Below, in pieces: positions 7,005 to 15,132 of a stretch of 21,136 bases of DNA. The stretch's first letter is position 1. Every line of letters begins with the position of its first letter. Origin of the DNA: Pyrolobus sp964613695 (GTDB taxonomy: Archaea > Thermoproteota > Thermoprotei_A > Sulfolobales > Pyrodictiaceae); contig CAZTIR010000024.1 in assembly GCA_964613695.1 (NCBI GenBank), positions 1 to 21,136 of the forward strand. Direction: 5' to 3'. The notes below the pieces were generated by a model, which saw only the letters and a list, made by a program, of their open reading frames with translations, ran no database searches and was not told the DNA's origin. A program made the position numbers and the translations under genes.

Positions 7005-8354
7005 CTCTATCCTAGGCTCTAGGAGTATGTACAACCCGAGTATTATGAGGAGGGGGCCCGTCAACGGCTCTAGGAACCTCCTCACGGTCTCATAGGCTGC
7101 CACGAAGCTAGCGGCGAGAGCCATGGCTATTATAGGTGCTATGAACACCAGGTTGTACACGAGTAGCCCCGCGATGCGCAGGAAGAGCGGGTAGTTGGCT
7201 AGGTATAGCGACGCCACTACGTACGGCCCGGCGCTGCAGGGCAGTAGTGTTAGGCTGGCTGCAAGGCCGAAGAGATAGCCTAGGAGCGGCGTCATACTAG
7301 CTCCGCCTATGCCTAGCCTCCTAGCCAGCCTGCACACGAGGCACTCCTCCTCTTTCAACCTGAGTACCCCAATCCTCTTCAACACTAGTACCACCCCCAG
7401 CACCACGACAGCGGCTGCCAGCAGGTAACGAACCCACGGTATGCTGGCGGCGGCCTCGACTAGACCAAGGCCGAGAAGGTAGTAGCCGGTGAACACGCCT
7501 AGAGCAACACCGGCACCAGTCTTTAACGCGGCGAGACGGCCTCTTAGGCTAGCAATAGTCGCTATAGTGAGCGCATAGAGCGTAAGGAAGCACGGGTTTA
7601 TAGCATCAAGTAGAGCGAGGCCTATGAGCACGGGGATCGTCTGCAGGAAGCGAGCGCTCGTGTTGCCCGTGGTGCCGGTCCTCCCGACTACACTCCCCCT
7701 CCCAGTTACGTGGCTCGTTGCTTTCTTCGAGACGAGTGTCGAGGGTAATACGGGTTTTATCGTCTCGTTAGTCGCGAGGCATAGGGCTAGCCCCGCTAGG
7801 CAACCTAGCTTCGCAGCTGTTCTCGTCATATTCCTCTTTACTAGAGCCTCCCTGAGCAGAGTAGCCACAGACTTGCACGTGGGTGTTGAGAGGCAGATAA
7901 CGCTCTTGAAGCGCGTCGTGGTGTTGAGGAGTGAGGTGAGCTCGCCCCTCATTAGAGCTTCGAGTAGCCTAGCCCATAGCTTATACTCCTCACTGGGCGT
8001 ATACCCCGGTGCTATCAGCTCTCCCTCGACGAGAGCCGTGTAGTTACCACACTTGACATAGGTTAGGGGTACTCCAACGTTATTCGTTAAACGCAGTAGA
8101 TACCTCCTAACCATCTGCACGAAGGCGTCTCTACCAACACTAGTAACGTCTATGAAGGTTACGTTGAGCCCCAGCTTCTTTAGAGCAGCGTGAGTGGCCC
8201 TACAATGTGGGCAAGTAGGCACCCCGTAGATTATGACCGTGCAGTTGAGTGGTAGTCGCTCGTGCGTAATAGTAGATGATCCTGATGCAGGAGGCGCGGT
8301 AAGAGTGTGTAATACGAATGCTACGAGGGCAATCGCCCAAAGCCACCTTGGCAT
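6975..8354 (-). CDS. Exported thioredoxin-fold/CcdA fusion membrane protein
   Basis: A 459-residue membrane protein that likely moves reducing power across the membrane to an outer thioredoxin-like domain, as DsbD does in bacteria (inference from architecture). An N-terminal signal segment (residues 4-24) precedes a glutaredoxin/thioredoxin-fold domain with IIYGVPTCPHC (C48, C51) and the cis-proline strand VGVPLTY. A Thr/Ser-rich linker (about 200-235) leads to six hydrophobic segments of the CcdA type, carrying the two conserved membrane cysteines in LLDAINPC (C255) and LLPCSAGPY (C373). An extra ECLVC pair (C338, C341) sits in the loop between the halves. C154 and C160 lie in a further exterior segment. 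Start is ATG 8354 with an AT-rich box upstream near 8390-8398. Confidence 0.88.
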   Translation of the reverse strand: MPRWLWAIALVAFVLHTLTAPPASGSSTITHERLPLNCTVIIYGVPTCPHCRATHAALKKLGLNVTFIDVTSVGRDAFVQMVRRYLLRLTNNVGVPLTYVKCGNYTALVEGELIAPGYTPSEEYKLWARLLEALMRGELTSLLNTTTRFKSVICLSTPTCKSVATLLREALVKRNMTRTAAKLGCLAGLALCLATNETIKPVLPSTLVSKKATSHVTGRGSVVGRTGTTGNTSARFLQTIPVLIGLALLDAINPCFLTLYALTIATIASLRGRLAALKTGAGVALGVFTGYYLLGLGLVEAAASIPWVRYLLAAAVVVLGVVLVLKRIGVLRLKEEECLVCRLARRLGIGGASMTPLLGYLFGLAASLTLLPCSAGPYVVASLYLANYPLFLRIAGLLVYNLVFIAPIIAMALAASFVAAYETVRRFLEPLTGPLLIILGLYILLEPRIELLLGLAAGH

Positions 8355-8389
8355 GGCCTACCCTGCTGGCGCGTGAGAGAAGGCTAGGG

Positions 8390-8398
8390 AAATATGCG
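8390..8398 (-). promoter_or_regulatory. Probable TATA box of the thioredoxin/CcdA gene
   Basis: On the minus strand the element reads CGCATATTT, in otherwise GC-rich DNA. Its centre is about 40 bases before the ATG at 8354, which would place transcription start some 12-15 bases ahead of translation, a usual archaeal distance. Confidence 0.4.
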
Positions 8399-8483
8399 TT
8401 TAGAGTGCAAAAATCACAGCTGGCGGCTCGGGCGGGTTATTAGGGTAGAGCGTGGCGTGTAGAGGTTGAATGGGGGTCAGGGG

Positions 8484-8522
8484 CCTCGGCGACTGGGCCG
8501 TATGGCCCCGTGTGAGCCGAGG
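8484..8522. repeat. Two-tier hairpin in the cimA to CcdA-like gap
   Basis: CCTCGGC (8484-8490) pairs with GCCGAGG (8516-8522). Inside, GGGCC (8495-8499) pairs with GGCCC (8504-8508) around a GTAT loop. Both arms are perfect. The element lies 21 bases past the cimA stop and upstream of the next minus-strand gene, so it may end or protect the cimA transcript or belong to a small RNA. The rest of the 188-base gap shows no gene. Confidence 0.5.
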
Positions 8523-8542
8523 TACGGATTGCACGTCGCTCA

Positions 8543-10150
8543 TCACTCGCCTCTAAGCCTCTTGCGTAGCAGGTGGTACTCGACGCCCTCGGCTAGTGCA
8601 CGGAGGCTAGCTTCGATTATGTTCGGCGAGACCGCCGTAGTCGTCCAGGTTCTCTTGCCATCAGTGAACGTTATCTCTACGCGCACCTCGCTAGCAGTGT
8701 GCTTCGAGGCTCTCGGGAGGTGTACGCGGTAGTCTATGAGCTTCACGTCCCCTATCTCGGGCAGCAGCTTCTCGAGCGCCCTGCGGAGAGCCTCGTCTAT
8801 AGCATGCACCGGCCCCCCGCCCTCGCCCGCAGCTATCTCCTCCACGTCACCCCTCGCCAGCTTCACAACCGCCCAGCTCTTCGCGGTCCCCCACTCCTCT
8901 CCGCCACTCATAACCCGCCATAGTCGTATCTCGAAGGGCTTCCCGCGTAGCCCGAGCTCCTCAAGGAGGATTAGGAGAGCTGAGGCCACGGCATTCTCGA
9001 AGCTATACCCCTCCTTCTCGAGCTTCTTTATCCTCTCGAGGGCCCTACGCACAGCCGGGTCGCGTTTATCGAGACGTAGTCCTAGCTCCTCACGCGCCCA
9101 TGCTACGAGGTTAGCTGCCCCGCTCAGCTCTGAGACCGCGAAACGCCTCTCGTTGCCCACTAGCTCCGGGTCTACATGCTCGTAGGCCCTTGGGTTCTTG
9201 AGCACAGCGTCTATGTGGACTCCGGCCTTGTGGCTAAAGGCGTAGTCGCCTACGTAGGGCTGGTACGGGTTCGGCTCCAGGCCCGCGAGGTCGTAAACGA
9301 GCCTAGAAAGCCTCCTGAGAAGCTTCAAACCCTCCCGGTTCTTCAAAGCCCGTATACCCATCTTGAGCTCCAGGTTGGGGGCCACTATGCAGAGATCCGC
9401 GTTGCCCGTCCTCTCCCCGATGCCATTCACAGTAACCTGGACGTGAGACGCGCCAGCCAAGACCCCCATGAGAGTGTTCGCGACAGCACACCCGCTATCA
9501 TTGTGCATGTGCAGCCCTATCACCGCCCTACCCTTGAAGCGATCAACCACCTTGCTCACGATCTCGTACACCTGGTGGGGCAGCATCCCGCCGTTGGTAT
9601 CCGCTAGTACCAGCCTCTCGGCGCCAGCCTCCAGAGCAGCCTCCAGCACCTTGACGGCATACTCGGGGTTCTCCCTGAAACCGTCAAAGAAGTGCTCGGC
9701 GTCGAATATGACGTGGATGCCGTGCTCGCGGAAGAAGCGGATAGTGTCATACACCATCTCTAGGTTCTCTTCTAGGCTGGTGCGTAGAACCTCCCTAACG
9801 TGCAGATCCCACGACTTCCCGAAGACGGTGACCCATCGTGTACCCGCGTCCAGCACCTTCGCGAGCATAGGATCCTTCTCCGCCTTCAAGCCCTTCCTCC
9901 TAGTAGACGTGAATGCCACGAGCTCCGCGTTCTCCAGGCTATAGTCTCTCATCACCCTGAAGAACTCGTCGTCCTTGGGGTTTGAGCCGGGCCACCCGCC
10001 CTCAATGAAAGCAACCCCGACCTTGTCGAGCTCCAGCGCTATCCTCACCTTCGCTTGTACATCGAAGTTGACGCCTCGTGCTTGGCTACCCTCGCGGAGT
10101 GTAGAATCGAGTATCTCGACCTCCTCAGGGGCCCTAGGCTCGAATTTCAT
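8543..10150 (-). CDS. cimA: (R)-citramalate synthase
   Basis: Condenses pyruvate and acetyl-CoA to citramalate, the first step of isoleucine synthesis by the pyruvate route. The protein has 535 residues and is close to the citramalate synthase family typified by Geobacter and Leptospira (TIGR00977) rather than 2-isopropylmalate synthase: ILDSTLREGSQARGVNF (13-29) and the stretch FIEGGWPGSNPKDDEFF (48-64) are family hallmarks. The metal- and substrate-binding residues of the DRE-TIM barrel are present: D15, R19, HMHND (214-218) and NGIGERTGNADLC (242-254). A C-terminal LeuA-type regulatory domain follows (about 410-530), the site of feedback inhibition in relatives. ATG at 10150 is supported by a TATA-like element at 10199-10206. 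It follows pyrG on the same strand. Confidence 0.93.
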   Translation of the reverse strand: MKFEPRAPEEVEILDSTLREGSQARGVNFDVQAKVRIALELDKVGVAFIEGGWPGSNPKDDEFFRVMRDYSLENAELVAFTSTRRKGLKAEKDPMLAKVLDAGTRWVTVFGKSWDLHVREVLRTSLEENLEMVYDTIRFFREHGIHVIFDAEHFFDGFRENPEYAVKVLEAALEAGAERLVLADTNGGMLPHQVYEIVSKVVDRFKGRAVIGLHMHNDSGCAVANTLMGVLAGASHVQVTVNGIGERTGNADLCIVAPNLELKMGIRALKNREGLKLLRRLSRLVYDLAGLEPNPYQPYVGDYAFSHKAGVHIDAVLKNPRAYEHVDPELVGNERRFAVSELSGAANLVAWAREELGLRLDKRDPAVRRALERIKKLEKEGYSFENAVASALLILLEELGLRGKPFEIRLWRVMSGGEEWGTAKSWAVVKLARGDVEEIAAGEGGGPVHAIDEALRRALEKLLPEIGDVKLIDYRVHLPRASKHTASEVRVEITFTDGKRTWTTTAVSPNIIEASLRALAEGVEYHLLRKRLRGE

Positions 10151-10198
10151 ACCCGCCCTTCATCCTACACAGCCCACCCACCGCCCACCGTCAGCCTC

Positions 10199-10206
10199 TT
10201 TTAAAC
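10199..10206 (-). promoter_or_regulatory. Probable TATA box of cimA
   Basis: The minus strand reads GTTTAAAA, the only AT-rich block in the 67-base pyrG-cimA gap. The centre is about 52 bases before the cimA ATG, giving a predicted leader of roughly 25 bases. It suggests that cimA has its own promoter apart from the upstream aspS-pyrG run. Confidence 0.5.
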
Positions 10207-10217
10207 ATGCCACCGTG

Positions 10218-11819
10218 TTATGAGCTGCTCGCGGCGTGCAGTAGGCCGAGGAAGAGGGGTGAGGGGTTCATAGGCCTGCTTTTGAACTCGGGATGAGGCT
10301 GCGAGCCTATGTAGAAGGGGTGCCCCCTAAGCTCTATGAACTCCACGGAGCCAGTGTCGAGACTATACCCGCTCACCTCGAGGCCTGCGGATACAAGCTT
10401 ATCCACATACCTCGGGTTCACCTCGTACCTGTGCCTGTGCCTCTCGTACACGATGTCGCTCTTGTAGAGGTTGTGGACTAGTGTGCCAGGCAGCACTCGG
10501 ATAGGGTGGGCACCAAGTCTCATAGTGCCTCCGAGCCTCTCGACGCCACGCTGGCTGGGCATCAGGTCTACCACAGGGTGGGGGGTGTTCGGGTCCAGCT
10601 CGGTGCTATTCGCCCCCTCTAGGCCGGCGAGGTTCCTAGCAGCCTCTACGACCATCAGCTGCATGCCGAAACAGATGCCAAGGGTGGGCTTGTTAGCCTC
10701 ACGGGCCTCCCTGGCTACCATAATCTTACCCTCGGCGCCCCGCCTGCCGAAACCAGGTAGTATAACCACGGCGTCATTCTCCTCGACCGGCTGCTTGGGG
10801 TCTAGCTTGCCCTCCTCTATGAGCGTGGATTCGTACCAGTTTAGCACGGGTTTGAGCTGGAGCGCTGCAGCAGCGTGCCTAATAGCCTCTATTATGCTGA
10901 GGTATGAGTCCCGAAGCTTGGTATACTTGCCGACCATGGCTATGCGGACTGGTTTCGAGGCCTCCTTCAACCTCTTAACAAACTCGCGCCACGCGCCCAG
11001 ATCGGGTCTTCTATCCTCGAGGCCCAGGCGCCTTGTTATATAGGAGCCTAGCCCCTGCTCCTCGAGTACCAGCGGCACCTCGTATATGGTCTCCACATCG
11101 TGGTTGGAGAAGACCGCCTCTAGGGGGACGTTACTGTACAAGGCTATTTTCTGCCTAGCCTCTGGCTCCAAGGGCCTCTCGCTCCTAGCGACTATGATGT
11201 CGGGCTGTATGCCTATCCTTCTAAGCTCCTGGACGCTGTGCTGAAGAGGCTTCGTCTTCTGCTCTCCCGTAGTCCTCAATACCGGCACGAGAGCCACGTG
11301 CACGAATACAGTGTTCTCGAAGCCCTCCTCTATCCTCATCTGTCGTATCGCCTCGAGGAAGGGCAGCCCCTCTATATCGCCCACCGTACCGCCTATCTCC
11401 ACGAGAACCACGTCGGCGCTCGTCTCGCGCGCAACCTCCCTAATCCGCGACTTGATCTCGTCGGTGATGTGGGGGATTACTTGGACGGTTTGCCCCAGGT
11501 ACTCGCCCCTACGCTCCTTCTCGATGACCGAGAGGTAGACCTGACCCGTTGTTATGTTGTTCTTCTTGCTCAGGTTGACGTTTAGGAAGCGCTCGTAGTG
11601 GCCCAGGTCTAGGTCGGTCTCGCCCCCGTCCTCGGTTACGAAAACCTCGCCGTGGGCGTAGGGGTTCATTGTGCCAGCGTCGACGTTGATATAGGGGTCT
11701 ATCTTTATCGCGGTCACGCTATACCCGCGGGCCTTCAGAAGGAGGCCTATCGAGGCCGTCGTGATGCCCTTGCCCACGCTGCTGAGGACACCACCAGTCA
11801 CGAACACGTATTTAGCCAC
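10218..11819 (-). CDS. pyrG: CTP synthase
   Basis: Makes CTP from UTP, ATP and glutamine. The 533-residue length is standard. The N-terminal amidoligase domain begins with KYVFVTGGVLSSVGKGI and contains IKIDPYINVDAGTM, FVTEDGGETDLDLGHYER and EIGGTVGDIEG. The C-terminal class I glutaminase domain has GICFGMQ with nucleophile C383 and the catalytic H509 and E511 in QPHPEF, so this enzyme is expected to use glutamine, unlike the PurF in this window. The oxyanion strand reads LPGFGRRG. Start is ATG 11819, 11 bases after the stop of the ATPase gene, which points to cotranscription with that gene and aspS. Confidence 0.97.
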   Translation of the reverse strand: MAKYVFVTGGVLSSVGKGITTASIGLLLKARGYSVTAIKIDPYINVDAGTMNPYAHGEVFVTEDGGETDLDLGHYERFLNVNLSKKNNITTGQVYLSVIEKERRGEYLGQTVQVIPHITDEIKSRIREVARETSADVVLVEIGGTVGDIEGLPFLEAIRQMRIEEGFENTVFVHVALVPVLRTTGEQKTKPLQHSVQELRRIGIQPDIIVARSERPLEPEARQKIALYSNVPLEAVFSNHDVETIYEVPLVLEEQGLGSYITRRLGLEDRRPDLGAWREFVKRLKEASKPVRIAMVGKYTKLRDSYLSIIEAIRHAAAALQLKPVLNWYESTLIEEGKLDPKQPVEENDAVVILPGFGRRGAEGKIMVAREAREANKPTLGICFGMQLMVVEAARNLAGLEGANSTELDPNTPHPVVDLMPSQRGVERLGGTMRLGAHPIRVLPGTLVHNLYKSDIVYERHRHRYEVNPRYVDKLVSAGLEVSGYSLDTGSVEFIELRGHPFYIGSQPHPEFKSRPMNPSPLFLGLLHAASSS

Positions 11820-11830
11820 TATACGCCCAG

Positions 11831-13147
11831 CTACTCTCTACGCTTCGGAGCAGGCGATAAGTCTTCCCACTCTCGGCTCTCTCCCGCAAGCTTCTCGGCA
11901 ACCTCGACAAGCGCCTCAGCGTCTAAGAGCTCGTCTACGCTAGCCTCCCCGCCCTCAAGCGCCACGACGCCAACCCTCCTCACACCAAGCCTTGCAGCAG
12001 TCTCGCGCAGCCACTCTACATCGCCTGCCGAGACCCTGCCCATCTTAACCTCGTATGCCCACTCCGCTACACCCCTCCTATCGAGGAGGACCACGTCAAT
12101 GTCGCGCCCGTCTGGTTGTATCGAGTATGCTCTCTGGAGCCCGTGGCGTGCAGCCAAGAGCTCGCCTATCGCGAACTGTAGTTCTAGACCGTAGGCGGCT
12201 CTCAGCGTCTCAGCGGGCGGCGGCGAGCCAAGCTCCTCGACATAGTCGGCTATCCTGTAGAGGAGGGAGGTGAGCGACGACCGGTGCCTATAGTACACGC
12301 GGGCGCCCCTCGTCCTCCATAGCTTCACGCGCTCCACTAGCCCCATCGAGGATAGAACCTCTAGCACCCCGGTAGCTGTCCCCGGGGAGGGGCTCGAGAC
12401 TAGGCGGGCGGCGTAGAGCCTCGCGGCTATATCGGCTGCCCTCCAGTAGCCCTGTGCAAGGAGGCTAAGCACCGCATCGTATACCCGCGTTAGGCTCCTC
12501 TCCTCCTCCTCGAAAACCTCCCCGATTAGACCCCTAACGCTCGGCACTAGGAAGCCGCTATGCTCGGCGAGCACCCGCCAGGGCTCGCCCCGAGGCTCGA
12601 TATGGGCTAGTATCCAGGGGTCGCGCGCGACAACAGACCATAGGACTGCCTCTCTCGGCGCGAGGCCATGCTCGGCCAGCGAGGCTATCGCATCCTCAAC
12701 CCTAACGATATCGACCATGAAGGCCTCTAGGAGGCCGAGGAGGGGCGAGGAGCGGTCGAAAACCCTCCTAACAATACCCATACTAGAGCCGCAGAGGATG
12801 AGAGAACCCTCAGACTCCGAGCGCGCTAGGCTAATCTCCTCCCAGTAGCGCTCCGGCATCCTCTGAAACTCGTCGATGACACCCACGCCACCCCTCCTCA
12901 CCGCCTCGAGGACGCGCCTAACACACTCGCCCATACCAATGAAGCTTGACGAACCGCCTGTCTCGAGTAGACACTCGCCACTCCTCGTCACAACCGCGTA
13001 GATGCCCCAGGGCGTGCAGCGTCGAATCAACCACGTCTTGCCCGTCTTCCTCCTCCCGTACACGAGTAGCCAGGAGCCACTCTCCACAAGCCTCCGTATC
13101 TCGAAGCACTCCCTCCTACGCAGGACCACCTTCTGCAGCAAAACCAC
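11831..13147 (-). CDS. Archaeal ATPase with C-terminal DUF234-type nuclease-like domain
   Basis: This is a member of the archaeal/bacterial ATPase_2 family with a C-terminal DUF234-like domain; cellular role is not known. Numbered from a GTG at 13174: Walker A GRRKTGKT (40-47), Walker B VGVIDEFQ (D101, E102) and a sensor-like LILCGSS (125-131) form a STAND/AAA-type core. A winged-helix region follows (about 230-300, including GVLEVLSSMGLVERV). The C-terminal domain keeps a PD-(D/E)XK-like pattern, GRDIDVVL (D360) then YEVKMG (E375, K377). GTG at 13147 is preferred because a TATA-like box (13178-13185) sits over the upstream part of the frame, giving a short leader; GTG 13174 remains possible. 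It lies between aspS and pyrG, gaps of 11 and about 40 bases, an unexpected place for such an ATPase. Confidence 0.85.
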   Translation of the reverse strand: MVLLQKVVLRRRECFEIRRLVESGSWLLVYGRRKTGKTWLIRRCTPWGIYAVVTRSGECLLETGGSSSFIGMGECVRRVLEAVRRGGVGVIDEFQRMPERYWEEISLARSESEGSLILCGSSMGIVRRVFDRSSPLLGLLEAFMVDIVRVEDAIASLAEHGLAPREAVLWSVVARDPWILAHIEPRGEPWRVLAEHSGFLVPSVRGLIGEVFEEEERSLTRVYDAVLSLLAQGYWRAADIAARLYAARLVSSPSPGTATGVLEVLSSMGLVERVKLWRTRGARVYYRHRSSLTSLLYRIADYVEELGSPPPAETLRAAYGLELQFAIGELLAARHGLQRAYSIQPDGRDIDVVLLDRRGVAEWAYEVKMGRVSAGDVEWLRETAARLGVRRVGVVALEGGEASVDELLDAEALVEVAEKLAGESREWEDLSPAPKRRE

Positions 13148-13153
13148 CGGTAT

Positions 13154-13193
13154 ATAACCACGGTTATACAGCACTAGTTATAAAACCGGTTAT
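13154..13193 (-). promoter_or_regulatory. Promoter and GGTTAT repeats ahead of the ATPase gene
   Basis: The minus strand contains TTTTATAA (13178-13185), a good archaeal TATA box. Around it are copies of GGTTAT: a perfect inverted pair, ATAACC-AC-GGTTAT (13154-13167), and a further GGTTAT at 13188-13193 at the aspS stop codon. The inverted pair would fall close to the predicted transcription start, a position suited to a repressor. Such symmetry may allow self-control of the ATPase gene by its winged-helix region; that is a guess. Confidence 0.45.
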
Positions 13194-14560
13194 GGTTTGA
13201 GGTGCTCGGGGTCCCTGGGCACGAACCTAACCTCCCTAATGTTACCGAGGCCCAGGAGCTGCATCACAACCCTCTCGAGACCTATGCCAGCCCCGCCATG
13301 GGGAGGCGCGCCGTGGCGGAACATCTCGAGATACCAGTCGAAGGCTGCCGGGTTCAACCCCTTCTCGCGCAACTGAGCCTCAAGTATACGGGGGCAGTGC
13401 TCTCGCTGCCCCCCGGTAGCCACCTCCAGCCCCTTGAAGAGGAGGTCGAAGCTATAGGTCCACTTGTCGCTCAGCAGCTTAACCTGCTCCGGGCACGTCC
13501 ACGGCTCCTCCCTCTCCCTCATCGTGTAGAAGGGTCTAACGAGCCACGGATAGTGGGTGACGAAGACCAGGCTGGCGCCGTACTCCTTCTCCATTATCTC
13601 GCCTAGCTTCCTCTCACCCTCGGTTCCGAGATCCTCCCCCTCCTCTATCTCGACGCCAGCCTCTCTCAGGAGCCTGTAGGCCTCGTGTATGTGGAGCCTC
13701 GGGTACTCGGAGGGAGGCTTGAGCTCCAAGGCCTCCGGGTAGTACTCCTCGAGGAGCGGGCGGCTACGCGGATCGCGCTGAACAGCCTCAATCATAGCGG
13801 TTACAACACCCTCAACAACCCTCATCACATCCTCAAAGCTCCTAATGAAGCCCATCTCGAAGTCAACGCTCGTGAACTCTGTGAGGTGGCGTGTAGTATG
13901 GCTCTTCTCGGCGCGGAACGCGGGGCCTATCTCATAGACCCTCTCCAAGCCCGAGATGACACCCATCTGCTTGTAAAGCTGCGGCGACTGCGCCAGGAAA
14001 GCCTCCTTGTCGAAGTATATTATGGGGAAAACCTCGGCGCCCCCCTCCGTAGCGCTAGCCACTATCTTCGGCGTGAAAATCTCGATGAAACCATGCTCTG
14101 AGAACCAGCGCGACGCCGCCTCCGCGGCCACGGCCGATGCTATTATGGGCGCAGCGTGCCTAGGCTCACGGAGGTCGATCCAGCGGTAGCGTAGCCTCAC
14201 GGCCAGCGACGCGGTCTTACCCCCAGGCTCTATGGGGAGAGGCTCAGCCTCGTTGAGCACAACCAGCTCCTCGGCCACCACCTCGCGCCCACCGAGCGCA
14301 GCCTTCGATTCCACTAGCTTGCCGCGCACAGCGATGACAGACTCTCTCCCCAGCTCCCTAGCAGTCTCCCAGGCGCTCTTTGACACGTTCTTCTTTGCGA
14401 CTATTTGCATCCTGCCAGACCGGTCCCTAACAATCACGAAGACTACGCCACCATGCCTCCTAACAGCCTCAACCCAGCCAGCCACGACAACCTGAGTGCC
14501 CGGCTCAACGCTCCTCAACACATCGGCTATGTAGCGCCGCTCAGAGAGCCAGCTTACCAT
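13190..14560 (-). CDS. aspS: Aspartyl-tRNA synthetase, archaeal type
   Basis: A class II synthetase that charges tRNA-Asp. The N-terminal OB-fold anticodon-binding domain is seen from VVVAGWVEAVRRHGG to VVLNEAEPLP. The catalytic domain has motif 1 around SRWFSEHGFIEIFTPKIV, motif 2 FRAEKSHTTRHLTEF and motif 3 GGAGIGLERVVMQLLGL, with AQSPQLYKQ as in archaeal/eukaryal AspRS. The short length, about 456 residues, lacks the bacterial insertion domain. The tryptophan in AGWVEAV is at the position linked in archaeal AspRS to choice of tRNA-Asp over tRNA-Asn; whether the enzyme discriminates cannot be settled here. ATG 14560 is chosen over GTG 14569; both give nearly the same protein. It heads the run aspS-ATPase-pyrG. 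Confidence 0.96.
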   Translation of the reverse strand: MVSWLSERRYIADVLRSVEPGTQVVVAGWVEAVRRHGGVVFVIVRDRSGRMQIVAKKNVSKSAWETARELGRESVIAVRGKLVESKAALGGREVVAEELVVLNEAEPLPIEPGGKTASLAVRLRYRWIDLREPRHAAPIIASAVAAEAASRWFSEHGFIEIFTPKIVASATEGGAEVFPIIYFDKEAFLAQSPQLYKQMGVISGLERVYEIGPAFRAEKSHTTRHLTEFTSVDFEMGFIRSFEDVMRVVEGVVTAMIEAVQRDPRSRPLLEEYYPEALELKPPSEYPRLHIHEAYRLLREAGVEIEEGEDLGTEGERKLGEIMEKEYGASLVFVTHYPWLVRPFYTMREREEPWTCPEQVKLLSDKWTYSFDLLFKGLEVATGGQREHCPRILEAQLREKGLNPAAFDWYLEMFRHGAPPHGGAGIGLERVVMQLLGLGNIREVRFVPRDPEHLKP

Positions 14561-14590
14561 CCCAACCACCGCGGTACCCGGGGCAATACC

Positions 14591-14607
14591 CGTCTAAAGA
14601 CTAGGTG
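14591..14607. promoter_or_regulatory. Shared AT-rich element between aspS and the DUF61 gene
   Basis: The sequence GTCTAAAGAC (about 14592-14601) is the AT-rich core of the 80-base divergent gap and is nearly symmetrical. It lies about 40 bases from each start codon, so it could be the TATA element for either or both divergent genes. No other candidate is seen in the gap. Confidence 0.3.
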
Positions 14608-14640
14608 TTATCCCGCATCCTACCACACGGAGGGGTGTAA

Positions 14641-15096
14641 TTGGAGCACAGGAGCGCGAGAAAGCTCTACGAGAGGGTTGTGAGAGAGGCCTCCCGAATA
14701 CTAGCCTCGATGCCCGTCGAGCACAAGAGCCTCTCAACGCTCCTCGAGGAGAAGAAGCCAAGCGTGAGGCTCGCCGACGGGACACGCCACCATATGGACG
14801 AGGCCGAGTTGAGGGACATGGCGGAGCACATACCCTGGTACATGAGGAGGCTAGTCAAGCTACCAATCATAATAGTGTATGAGCGTGGCGAGAAACCACG
14901 GTATATCGTGGACGGTGACGTGTGGTCTGCTCGTGCAGTGTCAGCGCTGCTAGGCGGCGACCCTCTCGAAGAGAGGCGTGAGCTCACACTCGAGGAGGTG
15001 GAGAGCCTCATACGGAGATACAAGACACTGATATTCGTGACGATTAGGATCGAGCGCAGGCTCCTCGACGAGCTTGAAGAACTACTAGGCTATTAG
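14641..15096 (+). CDS. DUF61 (UPF0216) family protein
   Basis: A 151-residue archaeal protein of unknown function. It matches the UPF0216 pattern: a helical N-terminus, VEHKSLSTLLEEKKPSVRLADG (about 26-47, where the KxLxxLL-E-P-V pattern is typical), a second helix and the strand KLPIIIVYE (about 73-81), then a central ISG-like strand (RYIVDGDVW) and a final helix-strand-helix. No signal peptide or membrane segment is seen. TTG at 14641 is supported by GGAGGGGTG (14629-14637) just upstream. The hexulose-phosphate synthase gene follows after 36 bases, so the two are likely cotranscribed, though a functional link is not established. Confidence 0.85.
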   Translation: MEHRSARKLYERVVREASRILASMPVEHKSLSTLLEEKKPSVRLADGTRHHMDEAELRDMAEHIPWYMRRLVKLPIIIVYERGEKPRYIVDGDVWSARAVSALLGGDPLEERRELTLEEVESLIRRYKTLIFVTIRIERRLLDELEELLGY

Positions 15097-15132
15097 CGGA
15101 GGCGTTAACCGAGAAGATGATGGTGCAGCTCT

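Noticed and set aside
8500..8545. C/D-box guide RNA at the end of cimA (GTGATGA on the minus strand)
   Set aside because: The box is formed by the stop codon context; no D box or internal C'/D' pair lies at the proper distance.
9468..9944. Plus-strand 158-codon frame opposite cimA
   Set aside because: Antisense to conserved barrel motifs; Ser-rich with no domain features.
10471..11043. Plus-strand 190-codon frame opposite pyrG
   Set aside because: Antisense to the conserved CTP synthase glutaminase domain; chance frame in GC-rich DNA.
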